Positions 24,497-33,057 of a stretch of 64,000 bases of DNA are shown here, in pieces. The notes beneath the pieces were generated by a model. The model saw only the letters and a program-made list of their open reading frames with translations, was not told the DNA's origin and made no database searches. Each line of letters opens with the position of its first letter. Positions within the stretch are counted from its first letter, which is position 1. Origin of the DNA: Labilithrix luteola (GTDB taxonomy: Bacteria; Myxococcota_A; Polyangia; Polyangiales; Polyangiaceae); assembly GCF_001263205.1 (NCBI RefSeq), contig NZ_CP012333.1, positions 10,397,501 to 10,461,500 of the forward strand, written 5' to 3'. A program made the position numbers and the translations under genes.

Positions 24497-25504
24497 ATGT
24501 CCTTCTTCGCGCGTGCATGGCGTGAGCTTCGGCAGGGGCCGACGCGCGAAGACGGGGAAGACGCACTGCGCCGGCTCCGCGCACATCGCGTCCCAGCATC
24601 GGCTTCGCTGGCTTCGGTGGCGGGTATCGCCGTCGGCTCCGAGGTGCTCGAGATCCGGAAGCAGGAGAGCACGGCGGAGAGCGACACGTCCGTCGACGAG
24701 CTCGGGACGGCGAGCGCAGACGTGGTGCACGTCGTTCGCGGCGTCTACGAGAGCATCCCTTCGGCCGACGCACGAAGCCACCTCCTCTCGCTCGCGAGCC
24801 GCGCGGCGCGACGCGCGATCGTTCTGCACGTGCCCGTCGTCGACGACGGAACCCATCTTGGGCGAGCCCTCGTGGATGCACCGCGGCGCATCCTGCGACG
24901 CGTCGGCGTTCGTGCGCCCGAGCCTGGCGATCGCTTCGGCCCAGTCGGCTATGCGCACTGCTTCTTCGACGAAGAGCCACTCGCCTGTGAGCTCGCTACG
25001 GCCGGGCTCGTGATCACCGGCCGGCACGACTTCACCTTCGTCGCCGAGCGAGCCGCCGACCACCCGGACGTGATGGCCGAAAAGGCAGACCGCTTCGCGC
25101 TCGAGATCGCGCGCACGCTGCGCGAGGTGCGTTACGCGGAACGGAAGCGCCTTTCCGAGTTGCCCGAGCACGCCGTTACGTCGATGCGCGTTCGCGGGAG
25201 CAAGAAGAAACAGCGCGGCCCCATCGGACGGGCGCGCCTGCGTCGTGCCATCGGCTGGGTCGACGCCGTGATGCCGAAGGGTGGCAATTGCTACCGCCGC
25301 GTTCTGCTCGAGCTCGGTCTCGATGGGGGCGCCGCCCGCGAGACGATCGTGTTCGGTCTCGACGTCGGAAAGACCGGGCATGTGGCCTTCGACGGGCACG
25401 AGGAACGTACCTTCGACGTAGCCTTCGCGATGCCTGCACACGGCGCGGCCGCCACGAGCACACACCGACATGCGTTCCGGCCCGACGACCGACGGCCCGC
25501 TTGA
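24497..25504 (+). CDS. Degenerate methyltransferase fused to a transglutaminase-like Cys-His domain
   Basis: The 335-residue protein has two parts. Residues about 45-190 follow the late strands of a class I SAM methyltransferase (VVHVVRGVYESIP, ARRAIVLHVPVVDD, HCFFDEEPLACELATAGL), but the Gly-rich SAM-binding loop is not recognisable. Residues about 245-310 look like the transglutaminase-like domain found in lasso-peptide B proteins: NCYRRVLLELG with Cys265, then GHVAFDG with His295 and acidic residues after it. A Cys protease or amidotransferase activity would follow by family analogy. No precursor-like small gene was seen next to it, so the substrate is unknown. Confidence 0.45.
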   Translation: MSFFARAWRELRQGPTREDGEDALRRLRAHRVPASASLASVAGIAVGSEVLEIRKQESTAESDTSVDELGTASADVVHVVRGVYESIPSADARSHLLSLASRAARRAIVLHVPVVDDGTHLGRALVDAPRRILRRVGVRAPEPGDRFGPVGYAHCFFDEEPLACELATAGLVITGRHDFTFVAERAADHPDVMAEKADRFALEIARTLREVRYAERKRLSELPEHAVTSMRVRGSKKKQRGPIGRARLRRAIGWVDAVMPKGGNCYRRVLLELGLDGGAARETIVFGLDVGKTGHVAFDGHEERTFDVAFAMPAHGAAATSTHRHAFRPDDRRPA

Positions 25505-25525
25505 CGGGCTCGACGATTCGGAAGA

Positions 25526-26053
25526 ATGTCGGGCGCGAGCATGCGCTATTTCGTGAACCTGGACCCCGCGCCCGGCGCGGAACCGATCGTGGTCGACGTC
25601 ACCGAGTTGCCCTCCGGCGAGCTCGATGTCCGCGTGGGTAACGAACGCCTCCCGGTCGACGTGGTTTCCGTCCCTGGCGCGCTCTCCGTTCGCGTCGGCG
25701 GTCGCATGGTCGACCTGACGACCGAGGGCCATCCCCCGGAGCTCGGCGCCGTCGCCAGCGGTCATCGCTCCTACGTGCGCGTCGAAAGCGAACGCCAGCG
25801 CGCGGCGGCCGCGGCGAAGAAGGGCGCGACCTCGGGCGGAGACAAGCACGTCAAGTCGCCGATGCCCGGTCGCGTGGTGCGCATCCTCGTCGCCGCGAAA
25901 GACGAAGTCGCCGCCGGCCAGACGCTCTGCGTCGTCGAAGCGATGAAGATGGAGAACGAGGTCAAGGCAAAGGCGGCGTGCACCGTCCTCGAGGTCCACG
26001 TGACCGAGGGCGCGACCATCGAAGCCAACGGCAAGCTGTTCACGCTCGGATGA
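25526..26053 (+). CDS. Biotin carboxyl carrier protein subunit
   Basis: The 175-residue protein ends in a biotinyl domain (about 108-175) with VVEAMKMENEV; Lys141 is the biotinylation site in the AMKM motif. The N-terminal part (about 6-70) is a beta-rich domain like that of stand-alone carriers of acyl-CoA or oxaloacetate carboxylases, joined by an Ala/Lys linker. It needs partner biotin carboxylase and transferase subunits, which are not in this window. GGAAG precedes the ATG at 25526; a second ATG lies six codons in. Confidence 0.85.
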   Translation: MSGASMRYFVNLDPAPGAEPIVVDVTELPSGELDVRVGNERLPVDVVSVPGALSVRVGGRMVDLTTEGHPPELGAVASGHRSYVRVESERQRAAAAAKKGATSGGDKHVKSPMPGRVVRILVAAKDEVAAGQTLCVVEAMKMENEVKAKAACTVLEVHVTEGATIEANGKLFTLG

Positions 26054-26063
26054 ACGACGCGCG

Positions 26064-27170
26064 ATGAGCGACCGCCGCCCGCGCCTCCATCTCGTCCACG
26101 GTCCGACGCCGCTCGTTCGGCGCCAGGCGCTCGACGAAATCGTGGGTGCCAACGTCTGGGTCAAACGCGACGACATGACCGGGGGCCCCGAGGCGGGCAA
26201 CAAGCTCCGCAAGCTCGAGTTCCTGCTCGCCGACGCGGTCGAAAAGCGCGCGATGACCGTGATCACGTGCGGCGGTCTGCAGTCGAACCACGCGCGAGCC
26301 ACCGCGCTCGCGTGCGCGCAGCTCGGTCTTCGCAGCATCCTCTTTTTGCGCGTTCCCGATCCCGCCGCCGCGCGCAAGAGCTCGCTCGATCTCGTGGGGA
26401 ACGTGCTGCTCGATCGCCTCGCGGGCGCGGAGATCCGCTTCATCTCGCCCGACGAATACCGAGAGCGCAACGCCATCATGGAAAAGGCGCGCGCCGAGCT
26501 CGCCCTGAATGGCGAGGCCGCGTACATCGTGCCGGAAGGCGGTTCGAACGGCATCGGAGCTCTCGGCTACGTGGAAGCGATGCGTGAGACGAAGCAGCAG
26601 GTCGACCTAGGCCTCGCGGACGCCACGGCCACGTCGCACACCGGGCGCGGCCGATCGCCGGAGGCTCCGCGGTTCGACGTCGTCGCGCACGCGTGCGGCT
26701 CGGGTGGAACGGCCGCTGGCGTCGCGCTCGGAGCCGCGTATCACGGCGTGGCGCGTGAAGCGTGGGCATTCGCCGTTTGCGACGACAGCGCGTACTTCAC
26801 GAAGATCATCGCGCGAATCACCATCGAGCTCCGCGGGCTCGACCCGTCCCTTCCGGAGGTGGCGTTCGTAGAGCCGGGAAGCGGCGATGCCGTCGCGCCC
26901 GACGGCGCAGCACGCCTGGTCGTCGACGATCGCGCGAAGGGGCCTGCATACGCGAGCATGTCCGACGAGCAGAAGCAGTTCCTCGTTCGAGTCGCGCGCG
27001 CCACCGGGCTCGTGTTCGATCCCGTGTACACGGGTAAGGCCCTCTTCGGTGTCGCTCGCGCCGTCGCGCGTGGAGACATCCGCCGCGACGCCAACGTGTT
27101 GTTCCTCCATACCGGCGGTCTCCCGGGACTGCTCGCGCAAGGCGAAGAGCTCCGTCGAGCAATCGGCTGA
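26064..27170 (+). CDS. PLP-dependent D-cysteine desulfhydrase / ACC deaminase family
   Basis: The 368-residue protein belongs to the fold-type II PLP enzymes. It has the TPLVRR start (14-19), GNKLRKLEFLLADA carrying the PLP-binding lysine, the CGGLQSNHARATA motif that binds the substrate carboxylate, and VPEGGSNGIGALGYVEA. Related enzymes degrade D-cysteine to pyruvate, H2S and ammonia or open 1-aminocyclopropane-1-carboxylate. The residues that decide between the two activities cannot be read with confidence, so the substrate is left open. It lies 10 bases after the carrier protein gene. Confidence 0.8.
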   Translation: MSDRRPRLHLVHGPTPLVRRQALDEIVGANVWVKRDDMTGGPEAGNKLRKLEFLLADAVEKRAMTVITCGGLQSNHARATALACAQLGLRSILFLRVPDPAAARKSSLDLVGNVLLDRLAGAEIRFISPDEYRERNAIMEKARAELALNGEAAYIVPEGGSNGIGALGYVEAMRETKQQVDLGLADATATSHTGRGRSPEAPRFDVVAHACGSGGTAAGVALGAAYHGVAREAWAFAVCDDSAYFTKIIARITIELRGLDPSLPEVAFVEPGSGDAVAPDGAARLVVDDRAKGPAYASMSDEQKQFLVRVARATGLVFDPVYTGKALFGVARAVARGDIRRDANVLFLHTGGLPGLLAQGEELRRAIG

Positions 27171-27192
27171 GGGTCGTCGTCGCACTCGAAAC

Positions 27193-27987
27193 ATGGGTAG
27201 CTCCGCGGCAACGTCCGAACGTCCTTGGGCTCCGCTCCGCATCGCGGGCTGGGGCGTCGCAATCAATGCCGCGGTGCGCGTCGTCGGCATGCTCCTCGAG
27301 AGCCGGTCGCTCGCCGCGTCGGTGGCTCAGGCCATCGTCGCGGAGTGGGGAACCGGACGGCTCGACGTTCGCTGGACAGCGCCCGATGACATGGAGCGAA
27401 CGAGCGGCCCGCTCGTCGCGCGGCGCATCGCGATCGGAGCAGCCTTCGGCGCCGGAGCCGGGGCGATGGTCGCACTCTTTCTCGTGTCGACGCGCGCGGT
27501 GGTCCTCGAACGCGCGCCTGCGCAGATCTCGATGATCGCCACCGCGCTCCTCGCCGCCGGCCTCACCTCCGTGCGCGACGAGCTCCTTCTGCGTGGCGTC
27601 GTGCTCCGCGCGCTCGCAGGAACGTCGTCGGCCGTCCCGAAGGTGATCGCATGTGGGGTCATCGGCGCGGCAGCGGCGATCGGCGAGCCTGGAACGGCGC
27701 TCGCGACGGTCGCGGTCGAGCTCATCCTCGGCCTCGGCTTCGGTGCCCTATGGATTCACGACCGTGGTGCTTGGCTCGCGTGGGGAGCGCATACGTCATG
27801 GCTTTTCGTCAACGCACTTTTGCTAGGCGGTGGCATGTTCGAAGCGAGGGTGGCAGCGACCTCGTGGGGTGGTGGGAACGCGGGTCCACTCGGTGGGATG
27901 GCGGCGGTCCTCGCACTCCTTCCGGTCGCAAGTGTATCAATCCTGTGGGCGACGCTCGCCACGAGCCGCGCGGCTCGTGTACGCTGA
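27193..27987 (+). CDS. CPBP-family intramembrane protease-like protein
   Basis: The start is the ATG at 27193, giving 264 residues with about six hydrophobic segments. The family's first motif (EExxxR) appears as VRDELLLRG, with Asp replacing the first Glu, and a later GAHTSWLFVN supplies the expected His and Asn. Members are multi-pass membrane proteases or immunity-type proteins. The D-for-E change may weaken metal binding, so activity is uncertain. The gene stops one base before the next gene starts. Confidence 0.7.
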   Translation: MGSSAATSERPWAPLRIAGWGVAINAAVRVVGMLLESRSLAASVAQAIVAEWGTGRLDVRWTAPDDMERTSGPLVARRIAIGAAFGAGAGAMVALFLVSTRAVVLERAPAQISMIATALLAAGLTSVRDELLLRGVVLRALAGTSSAVPKVIACGVIGAAAAIGEPGTALATVAVELILGLGFGALWIHDRGAWLAWGAHTSWLFVNALLLGGGMFEARVAATSWGGGNAGPLGGMAAVLALLPVASVSILWATLATSRAARVR

Positions 27988-27988
27988 C

Positions 27989-29746
27989 ATGAGTATGCGC
28001 AGCCAGCGGGGCGAACCTGACGCAGGCGATGTGGAGCCGCTGGCGCTCTCCTCCGCATTCGGAATGGGGCAAGGGCCGGAGAGCGAAGCGCCGACGGATG
28101 GAGCCAACGAGGACTTCCTCTTCCATCTCTATCGAGGCAGCGAGCTGCTTCAGGACAACCGTGTCCACGAAGCGAAAGAGGAGTTGGAGCGCGCGCTCCA
28201 TCTCCAGCCTCGTGACGCGAAGGGCCAGGATCTCCTGGCGGTCGTCTATTTCCGGCTCGGGCTCTACCCGCGCGCCATCACGATCTACGAGCAGCTTCGC
28301 CGGAAGAACCCGCGTGACACCGCGCTGCTGCTGAACCTCGCCCTCTGTTACCTCAAGACGGGGCAGGCCGCGTTGGCGCGGCGCGATCTCGAAGCTCTCC
28401 TCGCGCTGAATCCGAACCACACGCGCGCTTGGGGCTATCTCGGTCTGGCATGTGACCGCCTCGGAGATCTCGCCGAGGCCGAGAAGGCGTTCACGCACGG
28501 CGGCCACGCCCAGATGGCTCGTCGCGTCGCGCAGCGTCTCTCGGGTTCGTCGATCGCGCCCGCTCCGCCGGAGAGCATTCCGTCGCGCGAAGTTCGCGAT
28601 GTGGTCGCCGCCGCCTTCGAGGAGCTCGACGCCGGCGAGTTGAGCTTCGGCCTGGCCGAGGGGAAGAGCGATTCGACCGAAGAGACGGGCGACTGGCGGC
28701 AAGTCGAGCTCGGCCAGCGCCAAGACGCGCCGCCCGCCCGCGTGCCGACCAAGAAGCCGCCCACGATGGACGGGCCTCCCCCGCCCCCGATCCCGCAGCT
28801 CGGCGCACCTCCGCAGGAGGAGCGTCGGCCGACGCTGATCGTCGGCGTTCCTCCGGCCGCGCCCGATGCGGATCTGGCTGCGCTGAGCGCCGTGCCGTCC
28901 CCTCGTTCCCCTTCGTTCGCCATCGACGAATCCGGCGCGCCGTCACTTCGCAGGCCGATGGTCGTTCCGGTGGTGCGCGTACCTCCGCCGAGCCAGAAAC
29001 CGCCGGCGCACGAAGAATTCAACGGCGCCAAGCGCACGCTTCCGCCGCCGATGCTGCGCGTGCCGACGCCCCCGCCGCCGAACCTCGCTCCGATCGGTGT
29101 GGTGACGGCGGCGCCGCCGGCCGTCGTCCCGATCGGACCGGTGCCTTCGATCACGTTCCCGACGGCGAGCCGTACGGCGATGCATCCGTCGGGCGTAGCA
29201 CTCGTTCAAACGACCGCGCCCGGCTTCGCCGCGCGACTCGAAGCGGTTCGCGTGCTCGCGAACGGTCTTTCGACGAAGGTGCTCGAACGCCAGCTGAAGG
29301 GCAAGTCGACCGGCGAGTCGTTCGGTGGCGTCGGAAGCCCGGTCATCCACGCGAACGGCGAGGGCCAGCTGGTCCTCGGTCCGCGCCCCGGTCGCAAGAT
29401 CACGCCGCTCCTCCTCCAAGACGAGATGTGCTTCGTCCGCGAAGACGTGCTTCTCGGCTGGGACTTCGAGCTGACCTACGAGAATGGTCGCCTCGCGACA
29501 GGTGAAGGTGAATCCGTTGCCATCGTCCAGCTCCGAGGCAGTGGCGCGGTCCTGCTCGAGGCCATCGGCGACGTCCTTCCGCTCGAGGTACAGGGTGGAC
29601 GCGGCCTCACCGTCCGGCGGGAGGTGGTCCTCGGCTGGTTCGGCCGGCTCGTTCCGCGCGCACTCGCGCCGAACGAAGCCCCCTGCGGGCAGCGCGGTCT
29701 CGTGAGCTTCGCCGGCGAAGGCCGGATCTTCGTCACTGGCGGTTGA
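27989..29746 (+). CDS. TPR protein with proline-rich linker and AIM24-like domain
   Basis: The ATG at 27989 gives 585 residues. Residues about 45-170 contain four TPR-like helix pairs (for example LLQDNRVHEAKEELERALHLQ and CYLKTGQAALARRDLEALLALN). A region of about 200 residues very rich in proline follows, and the C-terminal 190 residues are strand-rich in the style of the AIM24/DUF124 fold. The protein may be a scaffold of a surface or cytoskeletal complex. The stop is two codons before the TTG of the next reading frame. Confidence 0.7.
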   Translation: MSMRSQRGEPDAGDVEPLALSSAFGMGQGPESEAPTDGANEDFLFHLYRGSELLQDNRVHEAKEELERALHLQPRDAKGQDLLAVVYFRLGLYPRAITIYEQLRRKNPRDTALLLNLALCYLKTGQAALARRDLEALLALNPNHTRAWGYLGLACDRLGDLAEAEKAFTHGGHAQMARRVAQRLSGSSIAPAPPESIPSREVRDVVAAAFEELDAGELSFGLAEGKSDSTEETGDWRQVELGQRQDAPPARVPTKKPPTMDGPPPPPIPQLGAPPQEERRPTLIVGVPPAAPDADLAALSAVPSPRSPSFAIDESGAPSLRRPMVVPVVRVPPPSQKPPAHEEFNGAKRTLPPPMLRVPTPPPPNLAPIGVVTAAPPAVVPIGPVPSITFPTASRTAMHPSGVALVQTTAPGFAARLEAVRVLANGLSTKVLERQLKGKSTGESFGGVGSPVIHANGEGQLVLGPRPGRKITPLLLQDEMCFVREDVLLGWDFELTYENGRLATGEGESVAIVQLRGSGAVLLEAIGDVLPLEVQGGRGLTVRREVVLGWFGRLVPRALAPNEAPCGQRGLVSFAGEGRIFVTGG

Positions 29747-29787
29747 ACGCGAACCTCGCGATCCTGCACAGAAGTCTCCCTTCGGGG

Positions 29788-30495
29788 ATGACGCCCGCCT
29801 CGCAAAGGTCTACATCCTCGGTCGTGCAGGATCAGAGTTCGCCACAGCTCGACCCGCGACAGCGCCGCAAAGAGGTGCGGCGTTCGCTCGCGCAAGACGC
29901 GGTGAACATTCCGAACCTCCTGACGTTCGGGCGGATCGTCATGATCCCGCTCTGCCTGTGGTTCCTCGACAAGGACACACCGCGATCGGGGTTCTGGGCG
30001 GCGATCGTCTTCACGCTGGCGGCACTCACCGACGTCCTGGACGGCTACCTCGCGCGCAAGCTCGGCGTCGTCAGCATTCTCGGCAAGCTGCTCGATCCCC
30101 TCGCCGACAAGCTGATCGTCATGGCCTGCCTCGTCTGGATGGTCCCGATGGGCCGCATCCAGGCGTGGGTCGTCATCGTCCTTCTCGCGCGTGAAATCAG
30201 CGTGACCGGGCTTCGTGGCGTCGCCGCGAGCGAGGGCGTCGTGATCTCCGCCGGCCAGGAAGGCAAGACGAAGACGGCGCTGCAGATGATCGGCATCATC
30301 TTGCTGCTGTCCGGCTACCCGTACCACATGTCCTATCTGGGCCTCGATCTGGGGATCGTCGACATGGTCCACGTCGGGCGCGCGCTCGTTTACATGTCCC
30401 TCGTGTTCTCGATGGCGAGTGCGGCGCAGTACGTTTCGCTTTTCGCGCAAGCCGTCGAGGCCAAAGAAGAGAAGCTCGGACCTCGTCGCGGCTGA
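29788..30495 (+). CDS. pgsA: CDP-diacylglycerol-glycerol-3-phosphate phosphatidyltransferase
   Basis: PgsA makes phosphatidylglycerol phosphate from CDP-diacylglycerol, the committed step to phosphatidylglycerol. The CDP-alcohol phosphatidyltransferase motif D-x2-D-G-x2-A-R-x8-G-x3-D-x3-D is complete: TDVLDGYLARKLG then GKLLDPLADK, at about residues 85-108. NIPNLLTFGRIVMIPL at the N-terminus and several membrane helices also fit. A TTG at 29743 would extend the protein; the ATG at 29788 gives 235 residues and better matches the family start. Confidence 0.9.
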   Translation: MTPASQRSTSSVVQDQSSPQLDPRQRRKEVRRSLAQDAVNIPNLLTFGRIVMIPLCLWFLDKDTPRSGFWAAIVFTLAALTDVLDGYLARKLGVVSILGKLLDPLADKLIVMACLVWMVPMGRIQAWVVIVLLAREISVTGLRGVAASEGVVISAGQEGKTKTALQMIGIILLLSGYPYHMSYLGLDLGIVDMVHVGRALVYMSLVFSMASAAQYVSLFAQAVEAKEEKLGPRRG

Positions 30496-30575
30496 AACCT
30501 GCCTGAAAACGGCCCAGAAAACGCCTGGGTGAACGCCCTTGCCATCCGGCGAGCTTCCGTGCCATCAAGGAGCCG

Positions 30576-30977
30576 ATGAAAACGGCTCGACGCCCCAGGA
30601 ACCTTCGTCGTCTGCTCGGCTACGCAGCCGCTGGCGCGATCTTGTCGACCGTTGCGCTCATCGCCTGCTCGAACAGCGGTGAGGGTGATCGCTGCGAGTT
30701 CCTCAACGGCAACGACGATTGCCAGGACGGCCTCGTCTGCACGCCGGCGAGCCAGTTCACCAATGCCGGCGGTTCGAATACCGACCGCTGCTGCCCGGCC
30801 GATCGAAACCAGGCCACGGTCCCGATCTGCAAGCTGAACACGGTCGGCGGCGCCGGCGACGGCGGACCGACGACCGACAGTGGGCCCACGCCCCTCCCCG
30901 ATTCGGGCTCGGACGCTGCGAGCGATGCGTCCTCGGACGCCGACGCTGCGGACGCCGCGGACGCCGACGGGGGCTGA
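30576..30977 (+). CDS. Small Cys-rich lipoprotein, function unknown
   Basis: The 133-residue protein has a signal peptide ending in the lipobox LIAC (Cys31), four to six more Cys residues in the middle (RCEFLNGNDDCQDGLVC, CCPADRN), and an Asp/Ala/Ser-rich tail. This tripartite build is common among secreted or outer-membrane lipoproteins of large-genome Myxococcota. Its stop overlaps nothing, and the FliQ-like gene starts two bases later. Confidence 0.7.
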   Translation: MKTARRPRNLRRLLGYAAAGAILSTVALIACSNSGEGDRCEFLNGNDDCQDGLVCTPASQFTNAGGSNTDRCCPADRNQATVPICKLNTVGGAGDGGPTTDSGPTPLPDSGSDAASDASSDADAADAADADGG

Positions 30978-30978
30978 G

Positions 30979-31239
30979 GTGCCGCCGGCGGCGCTCCTCG
31001 AGCAAGCGCAGAACGCGCTCATGCTCTCCGTCGCCGTTGCACTGCCTGTTCTCGGCGTCGCAGCCATGGTCGGCTTGGCGGTCGCTGCGCTGCAAGCGGC
31101 GTCGCAAATCCAGGATCCGACGATCGCGCACCTACCGCGCCTGCTCGCCGTCATTGCCGCGCTCGTGCTCCTTGGCCCTTGGATGGGCTCGCAGATCGCG
31201 ACGTTCGCCGAGCGCATGCTGATGATGGCCGCGCGCTGA
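30979..31239 (+). CDS. FliQ/SctS-type export apparatus protein, isolated
   Basis: The GTG at 30979 gives 86 residues, the usual length of FliQ/SctS. The protein has two membrane helices (about 14-37 and 53-75) with the family features ALMLSVAVALPVLGVAA, the conserved LQAASQIQDPTI loop between them, and LLGPWMGSQI in the second. FliQ-type proteins are part of the export gate of flagellar and type III secretion systems. No fliP, fliR, flhA or flhB homologue appears in the window, so this copy is on its own. Confidence 0.8.
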   Translation: MPPAALLEQAQNALMLSVAVALPVLGVAAMVGLAVAALQAASQIQDPTIAHLPRLLAVIAALVLLGPWMGSQIATFAERMLMMAAR

Positions 31240-31337
31240 GCAAAACGCGCGCTTCACGCTCGGTGCCTGGAGGCCGGGAGCCGCAGGTCGGGCTTCCGCG
31301 TTGACCTGCGCCTGCCCGTTTGGTACCTCGCTCCTCA

Positions 31338-32083
31338 ATGAGTGAATCCTCACTCAGTTTGCGGAAACGCGAGCGGGGGCCCGCGAAGAAGGGGGACGCG
31401 CGCGACTCACGCCCTTCCCTCAAGCCGCGCGCCGCCCAGTCCGTAGTGCGCGAAGGGGCCGTAGCGCGCGAGGGGCCGAAGCGCGCGAAGGGGCGAAGCG
31501 CCGCCGTTCGGGCGACAAGCGCGACCGCATCCTCAAGGCCGCGGTCAGAGTCTTCGCGAAGAACGGCTTCCACGCGACGCGCGTGAGCGATGTGGCCAAG
31601 GCGGCCGGCGTGGCGGACGGAACGATCTACCTCTACTTCAAGTCGAAGGAGGAGGTCCTCATCTCCCTCTTCGAGGATCGCGTCGAGAAGCTCCTCGCGT
31701 TCATGAGCGATGAGCTTCCCAAGCTGCCGACGGCGCCTCAGCGCCTGCGCGCCGTCATCGACATGCAGCTCGGTCTCCTCGAGGGCGAACGCGAGTTCGC
31801 CGAGGTCGTCACGGTCATCATTCGCCAGTCGACGAAGCTCCTCAAGGAGTTCGCGGCACCGAAATTCACGGCGTACCTCGATGCCATCGCGCGCATCGTC
31901 TCGGACGGTCAGGCGAGCGGCGACTTCCGCAAAGACGTCTCACCGCATATCGCTGCACGCGCCGTGTTCGGAGCGCTCGACGGGATCACCCTGACCTGGG
32001 CGCTCGGGCGCGCCGAGCATGGCGCCTTAGGACGCGCCGCTACCCAGCTCTCCGACGTGCTCTTGCGCGGACTCGCTCCGTGA
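31338..32083 (+). CDS. TetR-family regulator, apparent frameshift near the N-terminus
   Basis: The C-terminal frame (from about 31,500) reads RDRILKAAVRVFAKNGF, then SDVAKAAGVADGTIYLYFKSKEEV, a complete TetR helix-turn-helix, and continues to a ligand-binding domain ending at 32083. That frame has no ATG/GTG/TTG between the TGA at 31343 and the GTG at 31583, which would cut off the first DNA-binding helix. The preceding frame starts at the ATG at 31338 and stays open to 31586. Joining them needs a one-base change, most likely inside the imperfect 17/18-bp repeats at 31447-31498. It may be a true mutation, a slippage error, or a non-standard start. Confidence 0.6.
31339..31356. promoter_or_regulatory. 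Palindromic operator TGAGTGA-N4-TCACTCA
   Basis: A perfect 7+4+7 inverted repeat overlaps the ATG at 31338 of the TetR-type gene. The length and spacing match operators of fatty-acid-responsive TetR regulators such as Bacillus FadR (TGAATGA-N4-TCATTCA). It is probably the autoregulatory site. Confidence 0.6.
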
Positions 32084-33012
32084 AGCTTCTCGCCGCGCGC
32101 GCGAAGATCCTCGCCCAGACCCGCGCCTTCTTCGAGGGCCGCGGCTACATGGAGGTCGAGACGCCCCTCGCCGTTCCATGCCCTGGGCTCGACGTTCACC
32201 TCGACGCATTCGAGGCCGTTCCCACCGGCATCGTGGTCCCGGAGGGCACGCCCCCGCGCTATCTCATCACCTCGCCCGAATACCAGATGAAGCGGCTCCT
32301 CGCGGAGGGCCACGGGCGCATCTTCCAGATCACGCGTGCGTTCCGCGCGGGCGAGCTCGGATCGCGGCACAATCCCGAGTTCACGATTCTCGAGTTCTAT
32401 CGTCCTCACGCTGGCGTCGAAGCCATCATGCGCGACACCGAGCAGCTCGTCGCGCGTGTCACCGGCGGCTGGGTGCGCCTCGGAGACCGCACGATCGACG
32501 TCAGGCCGCCCATCGATCGCCTGACCATCGTCGAAGCCTATCGTCGCTTTGCGGGCATCGAGCCCGAAGAGACGCTGCGCCTCGCCGAGCATGACGAAGA
32601 CCGCTTCTATCGACTCCTCGTCGACGTCGTCGAACCTGCCCTCGCCAAGCTCGATCGCGCCGTGTTCGTCACCGAGTACCCCGCAACACAGGCATCGCTG
32701 GCTCGGAAAAAGCCATCCGATCCTCGCGTGGCCGAGCGCTTCGAGCTGTACGTCGCCGGGGTGGAACTGTGCAACGGCTTCGGCGAGCTGACCGACGCCC
32801 GCGAGCAGCGCGCGCGATTCCTCCACGATCAGGCCGAGCGCACACGACTCGGCAAACCGGTTTACCCCATCGACGAGCGCTTCCTCGAGGCCCTCGCCAA
32901 GGGCATGCCGGACAGCGGCGGCAACGCCATCGGCTTCGACCGCCTCGTGGCCCTCGCGTGCGGCACGACTTCGATCCGCGACGTCATGGCCTTCGCGGCC
33001 GACGAGCTCTGA
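32080..33012 (+). CDS. epmA: Elongation factor P beta-lysine ligase (EpmA/GenX)
   Basis: This is a truncated class II lysyl-tRNA synthetase lacking the anticodon-binding domain. Motif 2 (RIFQITRAFRAGELGSRHNPEFTILEFY) and motif 3 (GGNAIGFDRLVAL) are clear, and the length of 310 residues is typical of EpmA (about 325). The enzyme attaches beta-lysine to a conserved Lys of EF-P, which relieves ribosome stalling at polyproline. EpmB was not seen in the window. The GTG start at 32080 overlaps the end of the TetR gene by four bases. Confidence 0.85.
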   Translation: MKLLAARAKILAQTRAFFEGRGYMEVETPLAVPCPGLDVHLDAFEAVPTGIVVPEGTPPRYLITSPEYQMKRLLAEGHGRIFQITRAFRAGELGSRHNPEFTILEFYRPHAGVEAIMRDTEQLVARVTGGWVRLGDRTIDVRPPIDRLTIVEAYRRFAGIEPEETLRLAEHDEDRFYRLLVDVVEPALAKLDRAVFVTEYPATQASLARKKPSDPRVAERFELYVAGVELCNGFGELTDAREQRARFLHDQAERTRLGKPVYPIDERFLEALAKGMPDSGGNAIGFDRLVALACGTTSIRDVMAFAADEL

Positions 33013-33057
33013 CGCCCTTTCCGGGAACATTCCCAGGAGCGCGATTGTCGGCGCTCC

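Noticed and set aside
23955..24525. Two short rightward open frames between hutH and the transglutaminase-like gene
   Set aside because: No ribosome-binding site, lower GC third positions than real genes and no recognisable domain.
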